From: Pseudoxanthomonas sp. SE1
GTDB lineage: Bacteria > Pseudomonadota > Gammaproteobacteria > Xanthomonadales > Xanthomonadaceae
Reading direction: 5' to 3'
DNA: 64,000 nt
NCBI RefSeq assembly: GCF_029542205.1
Contig: NZ_CP113783.1
Coordinates: forward strand, 3,153,001-3,217,000
Shown: positions 27,150 through 35,981 of the stretch, one piece after another
Layout of the letters: the number at the start of each line of letters is the position of its first letter
How positions within the stretch are numbered: the first letter of the stretch is position 1
Position numbers and translations under genes: made by a program
Notes under the pieces: model-generated
What the model was told of the DNA's origin: nothing
Seen by the model: only the letters and a program-made list of their open reading frames with translations
Databases searched by the model: none

Positions 27150-28538
27150 TCAGTGCCCGCCGTCCAGCGCCTTCAGTTCGCTGACCAGCGCGTTCGCCAT
27201 CTCGCTGCCGTCGCCGTACAGCATGCGGGTGTTGTCGGCGTAGAACAGCGCGTTCTCGATGCCGGCGAAACCGGTGCCCTTGCCGCGCTTGATGACGATG
27301 GTGTTCTTCGAGTTCACCACGTCGAGGATCGGCATACCGTAGATCGGCGAGGCAGGATCGGTCTTCGCCACCGGGTTCACCACGTCGTTCGCGCCGATCA
27401 CCAGCGAGACGTCGGTATTGGCGAACTCGGGGTTGATGTCGTCCATGTCGGCGATCAGGTCATACGGCACGCCGGCTTCCGCCAGCAGCACGTTCATGTG
27501 GCCCGGCATGCGGCCGGCGACCGGATGGATGGCGAACTTCACCTTGACCCCGCGCTCCATCAGCTTCTGCGACAGTTCCCAGATCTTGTGCTGCGCCTGC
27601 GCCACGGCCAGGCCGTAGCCGGGCACGATCACCACGCGTTCGGCGTAGGCCATCATCGCGGCGACGTCGGCGGCCTCGATGGGCTTCATCGAACCGCCGA
27701 TCTCCTGCATGGCCGCGCCACCGCCGCCGAAGTTGGAGAACAGCACGTTGGTGATCTTCCGGTTCATCGCCTTGGCCATCAGCCGCGTCAGCAGCATGCC
27801 GGCCGCGCCGACCATGGTGCCGGCGATGATCAGCGCCTCGTTGCCCAGCACGTAACCCTCGAACGCCACCGCCAGGCCGGTGAACGCGTTGTACAGCGAG
27901 ATCACCACCGGCATGTCGGCGCCACCGATGGGCAGCGTCATCAGCACGCCGAGCGCCAGCGACAGCACGAAGAAGGCGACGATCCACGGCATCGCCAGCG
28001 TGGTCAGTGCCATCACGCCGCATACCACCGCTGCCAGGGCAACCAGCGCGTTGAACCATTGCTGGCCCGGGAAGGTGTAGCGCTTGTCCATGCGCCCGTC
28101 GAGCTTGGCCCAGGCGATCACCGAGCCGGTCAGCGACACCGCGCCGATCAGTGCGCCGATGACGGCCAGCGACAAGGTGAAGGTCGATGGCGCCGGTTCA
28201 CCGGACGAATAGCGCACCAGTTCCACGGCACCGATGGCCGCCGCAGAACCACCGCCCATGCCGTTGAACAGCGCGACCATCTGCGGCATGTCGGTGATGG
28301 CGACCTTCTTGCCCCAGATCCAGTTGAGGCCCACGCCGATCACGATGGCCGCGATCATCAGGCCGATGTTGTGCAGCCCCGGCAGGAAGAACGTGGCGAC
28401 GGTGGCGATCAGCATGCCCGCGCCGGCCCACTGGATGCCGCTGCGCGCGGTCTTGGGGCTGGCCATGCGCTGCAGGCCCAGCAGGAACAGCGTGGCGGCC
28501 ACGAAGTAGCTCAGCTTTACCAGGGTGAGCGCGCTCAT
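27150..28538 (-). CDS. pntB: NAD(P) transhydrogenase subunit beta
   Basis: A 462-residue membrane protein that, with PntA, couples proton translocation to hydride transfer between NADH and NADP. The first 280 residues hold about nine transmembrane helices ('FVAATLFLLGLQRMASPKTA', 'FVLSLALGVLMTLPIGGADM'). The C-terminal NADP-binding domain has 'VVIVPGYGLAVAQAQHKIWE' and 'SLVIGANDVVNPVAKTDPAS', ending 'FAGIENALFYADNTRMLYGD'. The ATG at 28538 overlaps the stop of the small subunit gene upstream. Confidence 0.96.
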   Translation of the reverse strand: MSALTLVKLSYFVAATLFLLGLQRMASPKTARSGIQWAGAGMLIATVATFFLPGLHNIGLMIAAIVIGVGLNWIWGKKVAITDMPQMVALFNGMGGGSAAAIGAVELVRYSSGEPAPSTFTLSLAVIGALIGAVSLTGSVIAWAKLDGRMDKRYTFPGQQWFNALVALAAVVCGVMALTTLAMPWIVAFFVLSLALGVLMTLPIGGADMPVVISLYNAFTGLAVAFEGYVLGNEALIIAGTMVGAAGMLLTRLMAKAMNRKITNVLFSNFGGGGAAMQEIGGSMKPIEAADVAAMMAYAERVVIVPGYGLAVAQAQHKIWELSQKLMERGVKVKFAIHPVAGRMPGHMNVLLAEAGVPYDLIADMDDINPEFANTDVSLVIGANDVVNPVAKTDPASPIYGMPILDVVNSKNTIVIKRGKGTGFAGIENALFYADNTRMLYGDGSEMANALVSELKALDGGH

Positions 28539-28834
28539 TTGGCGTCTCCCGGCTTCTTGCTGCTCTTGAACATGTCCAGCATGCGCTCGGTGACCACATA
28601 GCCGCCGGCCGCGTTGCCGGCACCCAGCAGCACGGCGATGAAGCCGATGGCCTTCTCCAGCGTGGTATCGGCATGGCCCAGCACCACCATCGCACCGATC
28701 AGCACGATGCCGTGGATGAAATTGGAGCCGGACATCAACGGCGTATGCAGGATCACCGGCACCCGCGAAATGATCACGTGCCCGGCGATGGCCGCCAGCA
28801 TGAAGATGTACAGCGCCACGAACCCGTCGCTCAT
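28535..28834 (-). CDS. pntAB: NAD(P) transhydrogenase subunit alpha part 2 (membrane part)
   Basis: A 99-residue protein with three hydrophobic helices ('FVALYIFMLAAIAGHVIISR', 'NFIHGIVLIGAMVVLGHA', 'AIGFIAVLLGAGNAAGGYVV'), the separate membrane segment of the split alpha subunit. 'RVPVILHTPLMSGSNFIHGI' is a conserved family stretch. The start at 28834 follows a strong ribosome-binding site (GGGGGAGCGG), and the end overlaps pntB. The soluble partner (pntA, 30783-31889) is expected directly upstream but is separated by a four-gene plus-strand cluster. Confidence 0.93.
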   Translation of the reverse strand: MSDGFVALYIFMLAAIAGHVIISRVPVILHTPLMSGSNFIHGIVLIGAMVVLGHADTTLEKAIGFIAVLLGAGNAAGGYVVTERMLDMFKSSKKPGDAK

Positions 28835-29000
28835 CCGCTCCCCCATCCTGTCCATGTTGTCGACACCGCAGCGCGGCGCGCAGGGTGTGCTCCGCATCAT
28901 AACCGTACCTGAACCCGGCGGGCGTCGCCTCCCGGCCTGTCAACCGTGTTCCGCGCGATGCGTTCCCATCCCTGCACCCCACCACCCCGAGGATCCGACC

Positions 29001-29336
29001 ATGAAGCACGTGTCACTGCTGGCCCTGGTTGCACTGCTGCTGGGCACCACCGGCGTCGCCTCCGCGCGCGATGCAGGAGACCGCATCGACCACCGGCTGG
29101 ATCGCAAGGGCGAGCGCGTGGAGCACCGCATGGATGCGCGCGGCGACCGCATCGAGCGGCGCTTCGACCGCAGCGCGCAGTGGGCCGACACCCATGGCCA
29201 CGCCAGCGCAGCGAAGCATCTGGAACGCCGTGGCGACCGCATCGACGGCCGCCTGGACCGCAAGGGCGAGCGCGCCGAAGCGCATTGGGACCGTCGCGGC
29301 GACCGCATCGATCGCCGGCTGGACCGTCGCGGCTGA
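29001..29336 (+). CDS. Exported charged 11-residue repeat protein
   Basis: A 111-residue protein with a signal peptide (MKHVSLLALVALLLGTTGVA). The mature part is built from 11-residue units of the form (R/K)G(D/E)RI(D/E)xRxDR: residues 25-35, 36-46, 47-57, then a 19-residue spacer, then 77-87, 88-98 and 99-109. Each block follows the order GDR-GER-GDR, so a 33-residue block is duplicated. Such hendecads favour a long, highly charged amphipathic helix or coiled coil. A GAGGATC sequence precedes the ATG. It lies 24 bases before an ECF sigma gene. Function unknown. Confidence 0.8.
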   Translation: MKHVSLLALVALLLGTTGVASARDAGDRIDHRLDRKGERVEHRMDARGDRIERRFDRSAQWADTHGHASAAKHLERRGDRIDGRLDRKGERAEAHWDRRGDRIDRRLDRRG

Positions 29337-29359
29337 TTCACGCCACAGGCCGCTAAGCT

Positions 29360-29932
29360 ATGTTGGTGAGCACCACCGCCCCCCGTCCGTCGCCGGAAAC
29401 GTCGTCGCCCAGCCCACTGGCGGCGACGCTCGATCTGTTCCTGGCTGACATCGGGCCGCGCGCGTTCCGCTTCGCCGAAGCCGGCCTGCGCCATCGCGAG
29501 GATGCGCTGGACGCCGTGCAGGACGCCATGATGAAGATGCTGGTGTACGCCGACCGCCCTGCTGCGGAATGGACGCCCCTGTTCTGGAGCATCCTGCGCC
29601 GGCGCATCGTCGACCTGCAGCGCCGTGCGGGCTTCCGGCTGCGCTGGCTGCTGCCGACCGGCGACCGCGGCGAAGAAGGCCCGGTGGACTGGGCGCCCGA
29701 CCACGGCGCCGGCCCTTCGCAGGCGCACGACCAACGTGAAGCCTACGCGCGGTTCGTGGATGCCCTGCGCAATCTGCCCGCCCGGCAGCGCGAAGCCTTT
29801 ACCCTGCGCGTGCTGGAAGACCTGGATGTGGCCGACACGGCGCGCGCGATGGGCTGCTCGGAGGGATCGGTGAAGACCCACCTGTCCCGGGCACGCGATG
29901 CCCTGCAACGGCAACTGGAGGAATTCCGATGA
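29360..29932 (+). CDS. ECF-type RNA polymerase sigma factor
   Basis: A 190-residue sigma-70 family protein. Region 2 is at about residues 35-85 ('RHREDALDAVQDAMMKMLVY', 'PLFWSILRRRIVDLQRRAGF'). Region 4 is at about 130-185 ('LRNLPARQREAFTLRVLEDL', 'DTARAMGCSEGSVKTHLSRA'). It heads a cluster in which each gene overlaps the next by 4 bases (ATGA): a DUF3619-like membrane protein and a DUF3106 protein follow. As with other ECF factors, the co-transcribed membrane protein may be its anti-sigma factor. The inducing signal is unknown. Confidence 0.93.
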   Translation: MLVSTTAPRPSPETSSPSPLAATLDLFLADIGPRAFRFAEAGLRHREDALDAVQDAMMKMLVYADRPAAEWTPLFWSILRRRIVDLQRRAGFRLRWLLPTGDRGEEGPVDWAPDHGAGPSQAHDQREAYARFVDALRNLPARQREAFTLRVLEDLDVADTARAMGCSEGSVKTHLSRARDALQRQLEEFR

Positions 29933-30333
29933 ACCCCGCCCATGACAACGGCCACGGCCTCGACCAACAGGCCCGTCGCCTGCATCAGGCTGCTGTGGCG
30001 CAGGTGTCGCCACAGACGCTGCTGCGGCTGCGGATCGCCCGCCACGAGAACCAGCGTCGCGCGCCAGCGGCCGGTACCCCGCGCGCCTGGGGCTGGCTGA
30101 CGGCGACAGCGTTCTCCGCAGTGCTCGCGGTGGGGCTTGGACTGCAGTGGCTGCCGCGTGCGCCGGATGCACCTGTGCCCTCCCCGGTGGCCACGACATC
30201 GTCCAATGCCCAGGCCAGCGACATCACGGCCGACGCGCTCGGCGTCCCCAGCGCGCTTGATGAAGACCCCGACCTGTATCTGTGGCTGGCTTCCGCCGAT
30301 GCCCAGCCTCTCGCCATGGAGTCGACCCCATGA
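29929..30333 (+). CDS. DUF3619-like single-pass membrane protein, possible anti-sigma
   Basis: A 134-residue protein with a cytoplasmic N-terminus rich in charged helix ('LDQQARRLHQAAVAQVSPQT'), one transmembrane segment ('WGWLTATAFSAVLAVGLGLQ') and a short periplasmic tail ending 'DLYLWLASADAQPLAMESTP'. This is the DUF3619 pattern, commonly found between an ECF sigma gene and a DUF3106 gene. Topology and position suggest it restrains the sigma factor. That is inference, since no zinc-binding anti-sigma motif is seen. Confidence 0.8.
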   Translation: MNPAHDNGHGLDQQARRLHQAAVAQVSPQTLLRLRIARHENQRRAPAAGTPRAWGWLTATAFSAVLAVGLGLQWLPRAPDAPVPSPVATTSSNAQASDITADALGVPSALDEDPDLYLWLASADAQPLAMESTP

Positions 30334-30773
30334 TTGCCCGCGCCACCCGTCTTTTCGTCCTTGGCCTGCTGCTTGCCAGCGGCCACGCATGGGCGCAGTC
30401 CACGCCCGCGCCGCTGCCCGAGTGGGAGAAGCTGACACCGCAGCAACGCGAAGCGCTCATCGCACCCGTGCGCGATCGCTGGAACCGCGAGCCGGACGAG
30501 CGCCGGCGCATGATGGATCGCGCCCAGCGCTGGCAAGCGCTCACACCGGAACAACGTGCGCAGGCACGGCATGGCATGAAGCGTTTCGAGGGCATGAACC
30601 CGGAGCAACGCCGACAGGCGCGTGCGCTCTATGGCCGCATGAAGACGCTCACCCCCGAGCAGCGCGCCGAGCTGCGCGAGCAGTGGAAGAAGATGACGCC
30701 CGAACAGCGCGAGGCCTGGATGCGCGACAACGCGCCGCCGCCGCGCGACCGCGACCGGCGGCCAGACCGTTGA
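30330..30773 (+). CDS. DUF3106 exported protein
   Basis: A 147-residue protein with a signal peptide (ATRLFVLGLLLASGHAWAQS). It contains repeated Trp/Pro/Gln segments: 'WEKLTPQQREALIAPVRDRW', 'WQALTPEQRAQARHGMKRFE', 'MNPEQRRQARALYGRMKTLT' and 'MTPEQREAWMRDN'. These L/M-T/N-PEQR repeats are the mark of DUF3106. It is likely a helical periplasmic protein, comparable in style to CpxP-like sensors. It is the third gene of the ECF sigma operon and may act in the same signalling path. Confidence 0.85.
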   Translation: MIARATRLFVLGLLLASGHAWAQSTPAPLPEWEKLTPQQREALIAPVRDRWNREPDERRRMMDRAQRWQALTPEQRAQARHGMKRFEGMNPEQRRQARALYGRMKTLTPEQRAELREQWKKMTPEQREAWMRDNAPPPRDRDRRPDR

Positions 30774-30782
30774 GATCCGTCG

Positions 30783-31889
30783 TCAGGCGACGGCGGGCGT
30801 CGCCAACGGCCGCTCCGGCCACACCGTCTTCGCCAGCAGTTCGTCGTCCCAATCGAACTGCAATGCACCTTCCCTGACGAACAGCGACACGAAGTTGAGC
30901 ACGTTGCGGGCATACATCTCGCTGGCGTGGACAGCGCCGAGACTGGCGAGATTCAGCGGCCCGGCCAGGGTTACGCCCTGGTGCTCGTAGGTCTCGCCCG
31001 GCCGGGTAAGTTCGCAGTTGCCGCCGGTTTCGGCGGCCAGGTCGACGATGACGCTGCCGGGCTTCATGCCCTCCACCATCGCCGCACTGATGATCTTCGG
31101 CGCGGACCGCCCCGGCACCGCCGCGGTGCACACCACCACGTCGATACCCTTCAGGTGATCCGCCAGTCGCTGCTGCTGCAGCGCACGCTCTTCGTCCGTC
31201 AGCTGGCGCGCATACCCGCCATCGCCTGCCGCGCTGACGCCCAGGTCGAGGAACTTCCCGCCCAGCGATTCGATCTGCTCGCGCGTTTCCGGACGCACGT
31301 CGAAGCCCTCCACCTGCGCGCCCAGGCGCTTGGCCGTGGCCACGCCCTGCAGGCCCGCCACACCAGCGCCCACGATCAATACCTTCGATGGCCGGATGGT
31401 GCCGGCGGCCGTGGTCAACATCGGGAAGAAACGCGGTGCCAGCTGTGCGGCGATCAACACCGCCTTGTAACCGGCCATGCCCGCCTGCGAACTCAACACG
31501 TCCATCGCCTGTGCACGCGTGGTGCGCGGCAACCGCTCGAGCGGGAACGCCTGGATGCCGCGTGCGCGAAGCGCTTCGTCGCGCGCGGGATCGGCGGATG
31601 GCTGCAGCACGCCTACCAGCGTGGCGCCCGTCTTGAAATGGCGGATGGCGTCTGGCGCCGGCGGCTGCACGCAGAGCAGCAGGTCGGCACCCTCCCGGCC
31701 TTCGCCATCGACGAGCTCCGCCCCCGCATCGGCATACGCCTGATCGACGAAACCGGCCGCCTGGCCCGCGCCGCGCTCCACGGTCACCCGTGCGCCTGCG
31801 GCCAGCAGTTTGCGGACCGTCTCCGGCGTCGCAGCCACGCGGCGCTCACCGGTCGCGGTTTCCTTCAGTACCCGAACTTCGACCGCCAT
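30783..31889 (-). CDS. pntA: NAD(P) transhydrogenase subunit alpha part 1 (soluble)
   Basis: A 368-residue protein related to alanine dehydrogenase that binds NAD(H) in the split transhydrogenase. It begins 'MAVEVRVLKETATGERRVAA'. The dinucleotide loop is 'KVLIVGAGVAGLQGVATAKR' (GAGVAG). 'VVVCTAAVPGRSAPKIISAA' and 'GSVIVDLAAETGGNCELTRP' are conserved. The membrane part and pntB are on the same strand but begin 2 kb further along, after an oppositely oriented ECF sigma cluster. The genes therefore cannot be transcribed together in the usual compact operon unless the transcript runs through that cluster. Confidence 0.95.
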   Translation of the reverse strand: MAVEVRVLKETATGERRVAATPETVRKLLAAGARVTVERGAGQAAGFVDQAYADAGAELVDGEGREGADLLLCVQPPAPDAIRHFKTGATLVGVLQPSADPARDEALRARGIQAFPLERLPRTTRAQAMDVLSSQAGMAGYKAVLIAAQLAPRFFPMLTTAAGTIRPSKVLIVGAGVAGLQGVATAKRLGAQVEGFDVRPETREQIESLGGKFLDLGVSAAGDGGYARQLTDEERALQQQRLADHLKGIDVVVCTAAVPGRSAPKIISAAMVEGMKPGSVIVDLAAETGGNCELTRPGETYEHQGVTLAGPLNLASLGAVHASEMYARNVLNFVSLFVREGALQFDWDDELLAKTVWPERPLATPAVA

Positions 31890-31980
31890 GCGCCCCTCGT
31901 CGTTAGGTCATCCGTGTCTGGATGCTAACAGAGCGCGGCATCCCCGCGCGGAAGCGGAGGACCGGCGGTGGGTCGGACGG

Positions 31981-34293
31981 TCAGATCGCCGCGGCGGGGG
32001 ACGGGGCGGGCTCGAGGCGCTCGATCACGCCCTGCATGGCGCTGTCGAACGCGTCCTCGCTCTGGTGCGTGCGCAGGCGGCCCAGGCGCACCATCGCGGC
32101 CAGTTCTTCCGGCGAGGCGACACAGAAGCGCACGCCGCGGCGATTGACGAACAGCAGGCGCGAGGAGATCGGGCTGACCCACGACAGCTTGCCCGCCTGC
32201 ACCTTGTTGTCCTTGTCGATGAAGTCCAGCCAGGTGCCGATCGCAAGGTTGCGGAAGTGGTCGGCATCGCTGTGGTCGAACTCGAGCGTATCCGCGCCCG
32301 CGACCAGCTGGATCGGCGTGGCTTCCTCGTCGATGACCGGTTTCGGCAGCACCACCTGCGGCAGTTCCGGCAGCGCCTTTTCCAGGTCGGGACGCGCTGC
32401 GGCCACCGCCTGCAGCGTGTCGTGCAATGCATCCACGGCGCCACCCGCGGCATCCTGGTTCATGCCGACGCTGGCGAACACCTTCAGCAACGCCGGTCGC
32501 CACGCCTGCAACCAAGGCTTGCCGATGACATGGCGCTGCGCTTCGGTGAGTTCCTCCAGCACGCCGTCCGCCAGTGCGAGCGATTCGCGCAGGCCCTCGC
32601 CTTCCTCGCCTTCGCGCAGCACCGTCATGGTGACGTGGTGCGCCCACGGCTGGCGCAGGAAATCCTCGATGGCCTGCGGGACGCGGCGATCCGCGAGGCG
32701 TTCGTCCAGTTCGGCGTTCATGCGCGCGCGCGCGGCTTCCAGGCGCTCCTGTCCGCGCTGGATCTCGGCGGCACGGCGTTCGGCGATCTCGATCCGGCGG
32801 CGATGCTGCTCCAGGAAGGCACGGAACTCTTCTTCCAGCGTCAGGAAGATCGCGAGGTTCTCGTTGAACTCGGCGACCAGGCGGTCGACAACCTCCTCCA
32901 CCTTGGTGAGCAGCGTGCGCTCGGCCGCGCTCTCGCCGTTGTTGCCCTCGCAGGCCTCCGCCAACACGTTGAGCAGGCGGCGCGCCGGGTGTGTCTTCTG
33001 CACGAACATGCGCCGGTCCAGCAGCGCCACCTTGACGAACGGCACCACGAGGCGGCCGATCAGTTCGCGCGGACGGCCCTCCAGGTCGCGCTCGTCCAGC
33101 ATCACGTCGAACAGCATGCCGACCAGATCGATTGCGTCCTCGTCCACGGGCGCCAGACGCGCGGTGGATGGGTCCACGCCGAGCTGCATGGCGCTGCTGA
33201 GCACTTCGTTCTTCAGACGCTGCGCCAGCGACTCTCCGTTGTCGCCGATCGCCGCACGCAGCGTGGCGCTGGGCGTGGCCTGCAACAGGGACAGCACCGA
33301 GAGCATTTCCCGCTGCGACAGGTCGCGCTGGCGCTGGTCGGCCGCGCGCGCTTCCGCCGCATCGCCCGCATCGCGACCACGGCGCGACTCCTGCAGCAGG
33401 TGATGCAGCGCTTCAAGCAGGACGCCTTGTGCGCCGGGTGCGGCGCCGTAACCTGGCGGCACATCGCCGAAACCGCCCATCATCGGGTTGGCGCGCGTGG
33501 CTTCGAGGCCACGGCTCACGCCGGCCATGCGATTGAGGAAACGCGCTGCCCACGCAGGTGCGCCGGGCTCCTCACCGCCTTCACCCTCGTTCTCCATGTC
33601 CGGCGCCGCGCCAGCTTCCGGCTTCGGCGCGCGGCGCGACGGCAGGTCCGGCATCACGCCGACCTGCATGAGCCGCTGGTCCAACGATGCATAGATGCGC
33701 GCGATCGCGGGCACGAGGTCCCGTTCGCACAGCTTGATCACCACCAGCCGGACCTCGGGCGTGAGGTCGCACGCCGAGAACGCCTGGTGGACGGCCACGC
33801 CGATGTGCTCGGGGCCGATGGGGTTGAGCTCCACGTCCAGCACGACATTGCCGGCGATCCAGCCCAGGCGGCGGTCCAGCCGCGCGAGGACGGGCTTGCA
33901 GTCGCGCTGGATGACGCTGGCCAGGTTGCGTACGGCCAGCCGGGATTCCAGCTCCTGGTCCGTTATCAGGGTCAGTCCGTCTTCCGACCCCTGCGCGAAT
34001 GCGCGCTCCATGGACAGTGGCTGCCCTTCCTGCAGCGCGCTCCAGGCCCGCTGCAGGTGGGCGCGGAAACGCACGATGATGTCTTCGCGGCGGCGGCGCA
34101 GTTCACGCATCGCGTCCAGGAAGGCCATCTGCGAGGGGCCGGCCCGCTCGGCGCGGTCGAACAGCGCATCGTCGAAACGACCCAGCGCCACCGCGAAGGC
34201 GTCCACCAGCGGCGGGATCGCCGCATCACGCGCCTGATCCAGCAGGCGCGTGTCGCGACCGGGCCGATCGGCGATATTGAGGACGTTCGACAT
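31981..34293 (-). CDS. DUF1631 family protein
   Basis: A 770-residue cytoplasmic protein matching DUF1631 over its length: 'MAFLDAMRELRRRREDIIVR' and 'VHQAFSACDLTPEVRLVVIK' in the N-terminal half, 'LIGRLVVPFVKVALLDRRMF' in the middle. The C-terminal 120 residues ('HFRNLAIGTWLDFIDKDNKV', 'WVSPISSRLLFVNRRGVRFC') recall the PilZ-like end of this family. Old annotations as thymidine phosphorylase are not supported by any motif here. Its role may involve cyclic-di-GMP or surface behaviour, by analogy only. It is transcribed alone. Confidence 0.88.
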   Translation of the reverse strand: MSNVLNIADRPGRDTRLLDQARDAAIPPLVDAFAVALGRFDDALFDRAERAGPSQMAFLDAMRELRRRREDIIVRFRAHLQRAWSALQEGQPLSMERAFAQGSEDGLTLITDQELESRLAVRNLASVIQRDCKPVLARLDRRLGWIAGNVVLDVELNPIGPEHIGVAVHQAFSACDLTPEVRLVVIKLCERDLVPAIARIYASLDQRLMQVGVMPDLPSRRAPKPEAGAAPDMENEGEGGEEPGAPAWAARFLNRMAGVSRGLEATRANPMMGGFGDVPPGYGAAPGAQGVLLEALHHLLQESRRGRDAGDAAEARAADQRQRDLSQREMLSVLSLLQATPSATLRAAIGDNGESLAQRLKNEVLSSAMQLGVDPSTARLAPVDEDAIDLVGMLFDVMLDERDLEGRPRELIGRLVVPFVKVALLDRRMFVQKTHPARRLLNVLAEACEGNNGESAAERTLLTKVEEVVDRLVAEFNENLAIFLTLEEEFRAFLEQHRRRIEIAERRAAEIQRGQERLEAARARMNAELDERLADRRVPQAIEDFLRQPWAHHVTMTVLREGEEGEGLRESLALADGVLEELTEAQRHVIGKPWLQAWRPALLKVFASVGMNQDAAGGAVDALHDTLQAVAAARPDLEKALPELPQVVLPKPVIDEEATPIQLVAGADTLEFDHSDADHFRNLAIGTWLDFIDKDNKVQAGKLSWVSPISSRLLFVNRRGVRFCVASPEELAAMVRLGRLRTHQSEDAFDSAMQGVIERLEPAPSPAAAI

Positions 34294-34447
34294 GCGCAAG
34301 GTTCCCCGCCTTGGCAGGCGAAAGGAGTTCGGGGGATACGGACCGGGGATCCGCGAAGACATCGTAGGAAATCCGGCGGACCGGCAACCGTGATGGCCTC
34401 GGCATTTTAGTGCCATGCAACAAGATGTGACACGGTAAACTTGACGC

Positions 34448-35029
34448 ATGTCGCTTACCGATCCCCTGCGCTTCCTCGACGCACGCCGTTCCGTGCCCTC
34501 CAAACAGCTCGGCGCCCCCGGCCCTGACGACGCCACGTTGCTCAGGATGCTCGCTTCCGCGGTCCGCGTACCGGACCACGGCAAGCTGGTGCCGTTCCGT
34601 TTCCTCCGCATCCAGGGCGAAGCGCGGCATGCGCTCGGCGAACGCCTGGCGGCACGCACCTTGCATCTCGATCCCGCTGCGGCGGACGCCGTGGTCGCGA
34701 AGGACCGCGCGCGCTTCTCGCATGCGCCGCTCATCATCACCGTGGTCGCGCGCCTCACCTCGGGCCACAAGGTGCCGGAGCAGGAGCAACTGCTCACTGC
34801 GGGAAGCGTCTGCTTTGCCCTGCTGCAATCCGCGCAGGCACTCGGCTTCGGCGCGCAATGGCTGACCGGCTGGATGGCGTACGACGATGCCGTGGCGGAA
34901 ACGCTCGGCCTGGCTGCGAACGAGAAGATCGCCGGCTTCATCCACATCGGCACACCGCAGTTGGACGCCCCCGAACGCGAACGCCCCGATCCCGCCGCGC
35001 TGCTCAGCGACTGGACGCCCCATGCCTGA
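34448..35029 (+). CDS. YdjA-type nitroreductase
   Basis: A 193-residue FMN-dependent nitroreductase-fold protein. 'LRFLDARRSVPSKQLGAPGP' holds the FMN-phosphate-binding Arg-Arg-Ser. 'VRVPDHGKLVPFRFLRIQGE' and 'LQSAQALGFGAQWLTGWMAY' are typical of the compact YdjA group. The physiological substrate is unknown. Its 3' end abuts or overlaps the 5'-3' exonuclease gene, so they are probably co-expressed. Confidence 0.92.
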   Translation: MSLTDPLRFLDARRSVPSKQLGAPGPDDATLLRMLASAVRVPDHGKLVPFRFLRIQGEARHALGERLAARTLHLDPAAADAVVAKDRARFSHAPLIITVVARLTSGHKVPEQEQLLTAGSVCFALLQSAQALGFGAQWLTGWMAYDDAVAETLGLAANEKIAGFIHIGTPQLDAPERERPDPAALLSDWTPHA

Positions 35030-35039
35030 GCAGGCCGTG

Positions 35040-35930
35040 ATGCGTCCGCTCCACCTGGTCGACGCCAGCCTGTACGTGTTCCGCGCCTGGCACTCGATGC
35101 CGGACGAATTCCAGGATGCCGATGGCTGGCCCACCAATGCGGTGCACGGCTTCGCGCGCTTCCTGCTGGAACTGCTCGAAAAGGAGCGCCCCGCGCACAT
35201 CGCCATCGCCTTCGACGAGGCACTGGACAGCTGCTTCCGCAATCGCCTCTATCCGGCCTACAAGGCCAATCGCGATCCTGCGCCGGAAGAACTCCGGCGA
35301 CAGTTCACGCACTGCAAGGCGCTCTGCGCCGCGCTCGGACTGAGCGTGCTCGCCCATGGCGAATACGAAGCAGACGACCTGATCGGCAGCGCATTGCATG
35401 CCGCAAGGCCGCAAGGGTTCCGCGGCATCATCGTGTCCGCGGACAAGGACCTGTCGCAACTCCTCCAGGAGCACGACGAGCAATGGGACTTCGCCCGCGG
35501 CCAGCGCTGGGGCATGCAGGGCGTGAAGGCGCGGCACGGTGTGGAAGCACGGCAGATCGCCGACTACCTGGCGCTGACGGGCGATGCGGTGGACAACATT
35601 CCCGGTGTCACCGGGATCGGCGCGAAATCCGCCGCCGTGCTGCTGGCGCACTTCGGCGATCTGGACACCCTGCTCGCACGCATGGATGAAGTCGCGTTCC
35701 TGAGGCTGCGCGGTGCCGCGACACTCGCCGTGCGCCTGCGCGAGCAGCGCGAGCATGCCCTGTTGTGGCGCCAGCTCACCACGATCGTCCTGGACGCACC
35801 GCTCGGCGAGGTGGAAACCGGTCACGCACGTGGCCAGGCCGATGGCGACATGCTGGCCGGCCTCTCGGATGCATTGCGCTTCGGCCCGATGACCCGGCGG
35901 AGGTTGCGGGTGGCGGCGGGGCTGGAATAG
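35040..35930 (+). CDS. 5'-3' exonuclease (PolI exonuclease/flap-endonuclease-like)
   Basis: A 296-residue protein homologous to the N-terminal 5' nuclease domain of DNA polymerase I. It should process flaps and Okazaki fragments. Metal-binding acidic residues are in 'LVDASLYVFRAWHS', 'IAFDEALDSCFRNRLYPAYK', 'EYEADDLIGSALHAA' and 'IVSADKDLSQLL'. The helix-hairpin-helix DNA-binding motif is 'NIPGVTGIGAKSAAVLLAHF'. It has no polymerase domain. The ATG at 35040 is preferred for its spacing to GAGCAGG. An ATG at 35022 inside the nitroreductase end is possible. Confidence 0.93.
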   Translation: MRPLHLVDASLYVFRAWHSMPDEFQDADGWPTNAVHGFARFLLELLEKERPAHIAIAFDEALDSCFRNRLYPAYKANRDPAPEELRRQFTHCKALCAALGLSVLAHGEYEADDLIGSALHAARPQGFRGIIVSADKDLSQLLQEHDEQWDFARGQRWGMQGVKARHGVEARQIADYLALTGDAVDNIPGVTGIGAKSAAVLLAHFGDLDTLLARMDEVAFLRLRGAATLAVRLREQREHALLWRQLTTIVLDAPLGEVETGHARGQADGDMLAGLSDALRFGPMTRRRLRVAAGLE

Positions 35931-35981
35931 CCCCGCGATCAACCGCTGTGAATCGTCACGCGCACCCGATAGCATCGCCCC

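Noticed and set aside
31810..34410. 866-codon plus-strand open frame over the DUF1631 gene
   Set aside because: The minus-strand protein matches a known family throughout. The antisense frame has no domain and His/Gln/Arg-rich shadow composition.
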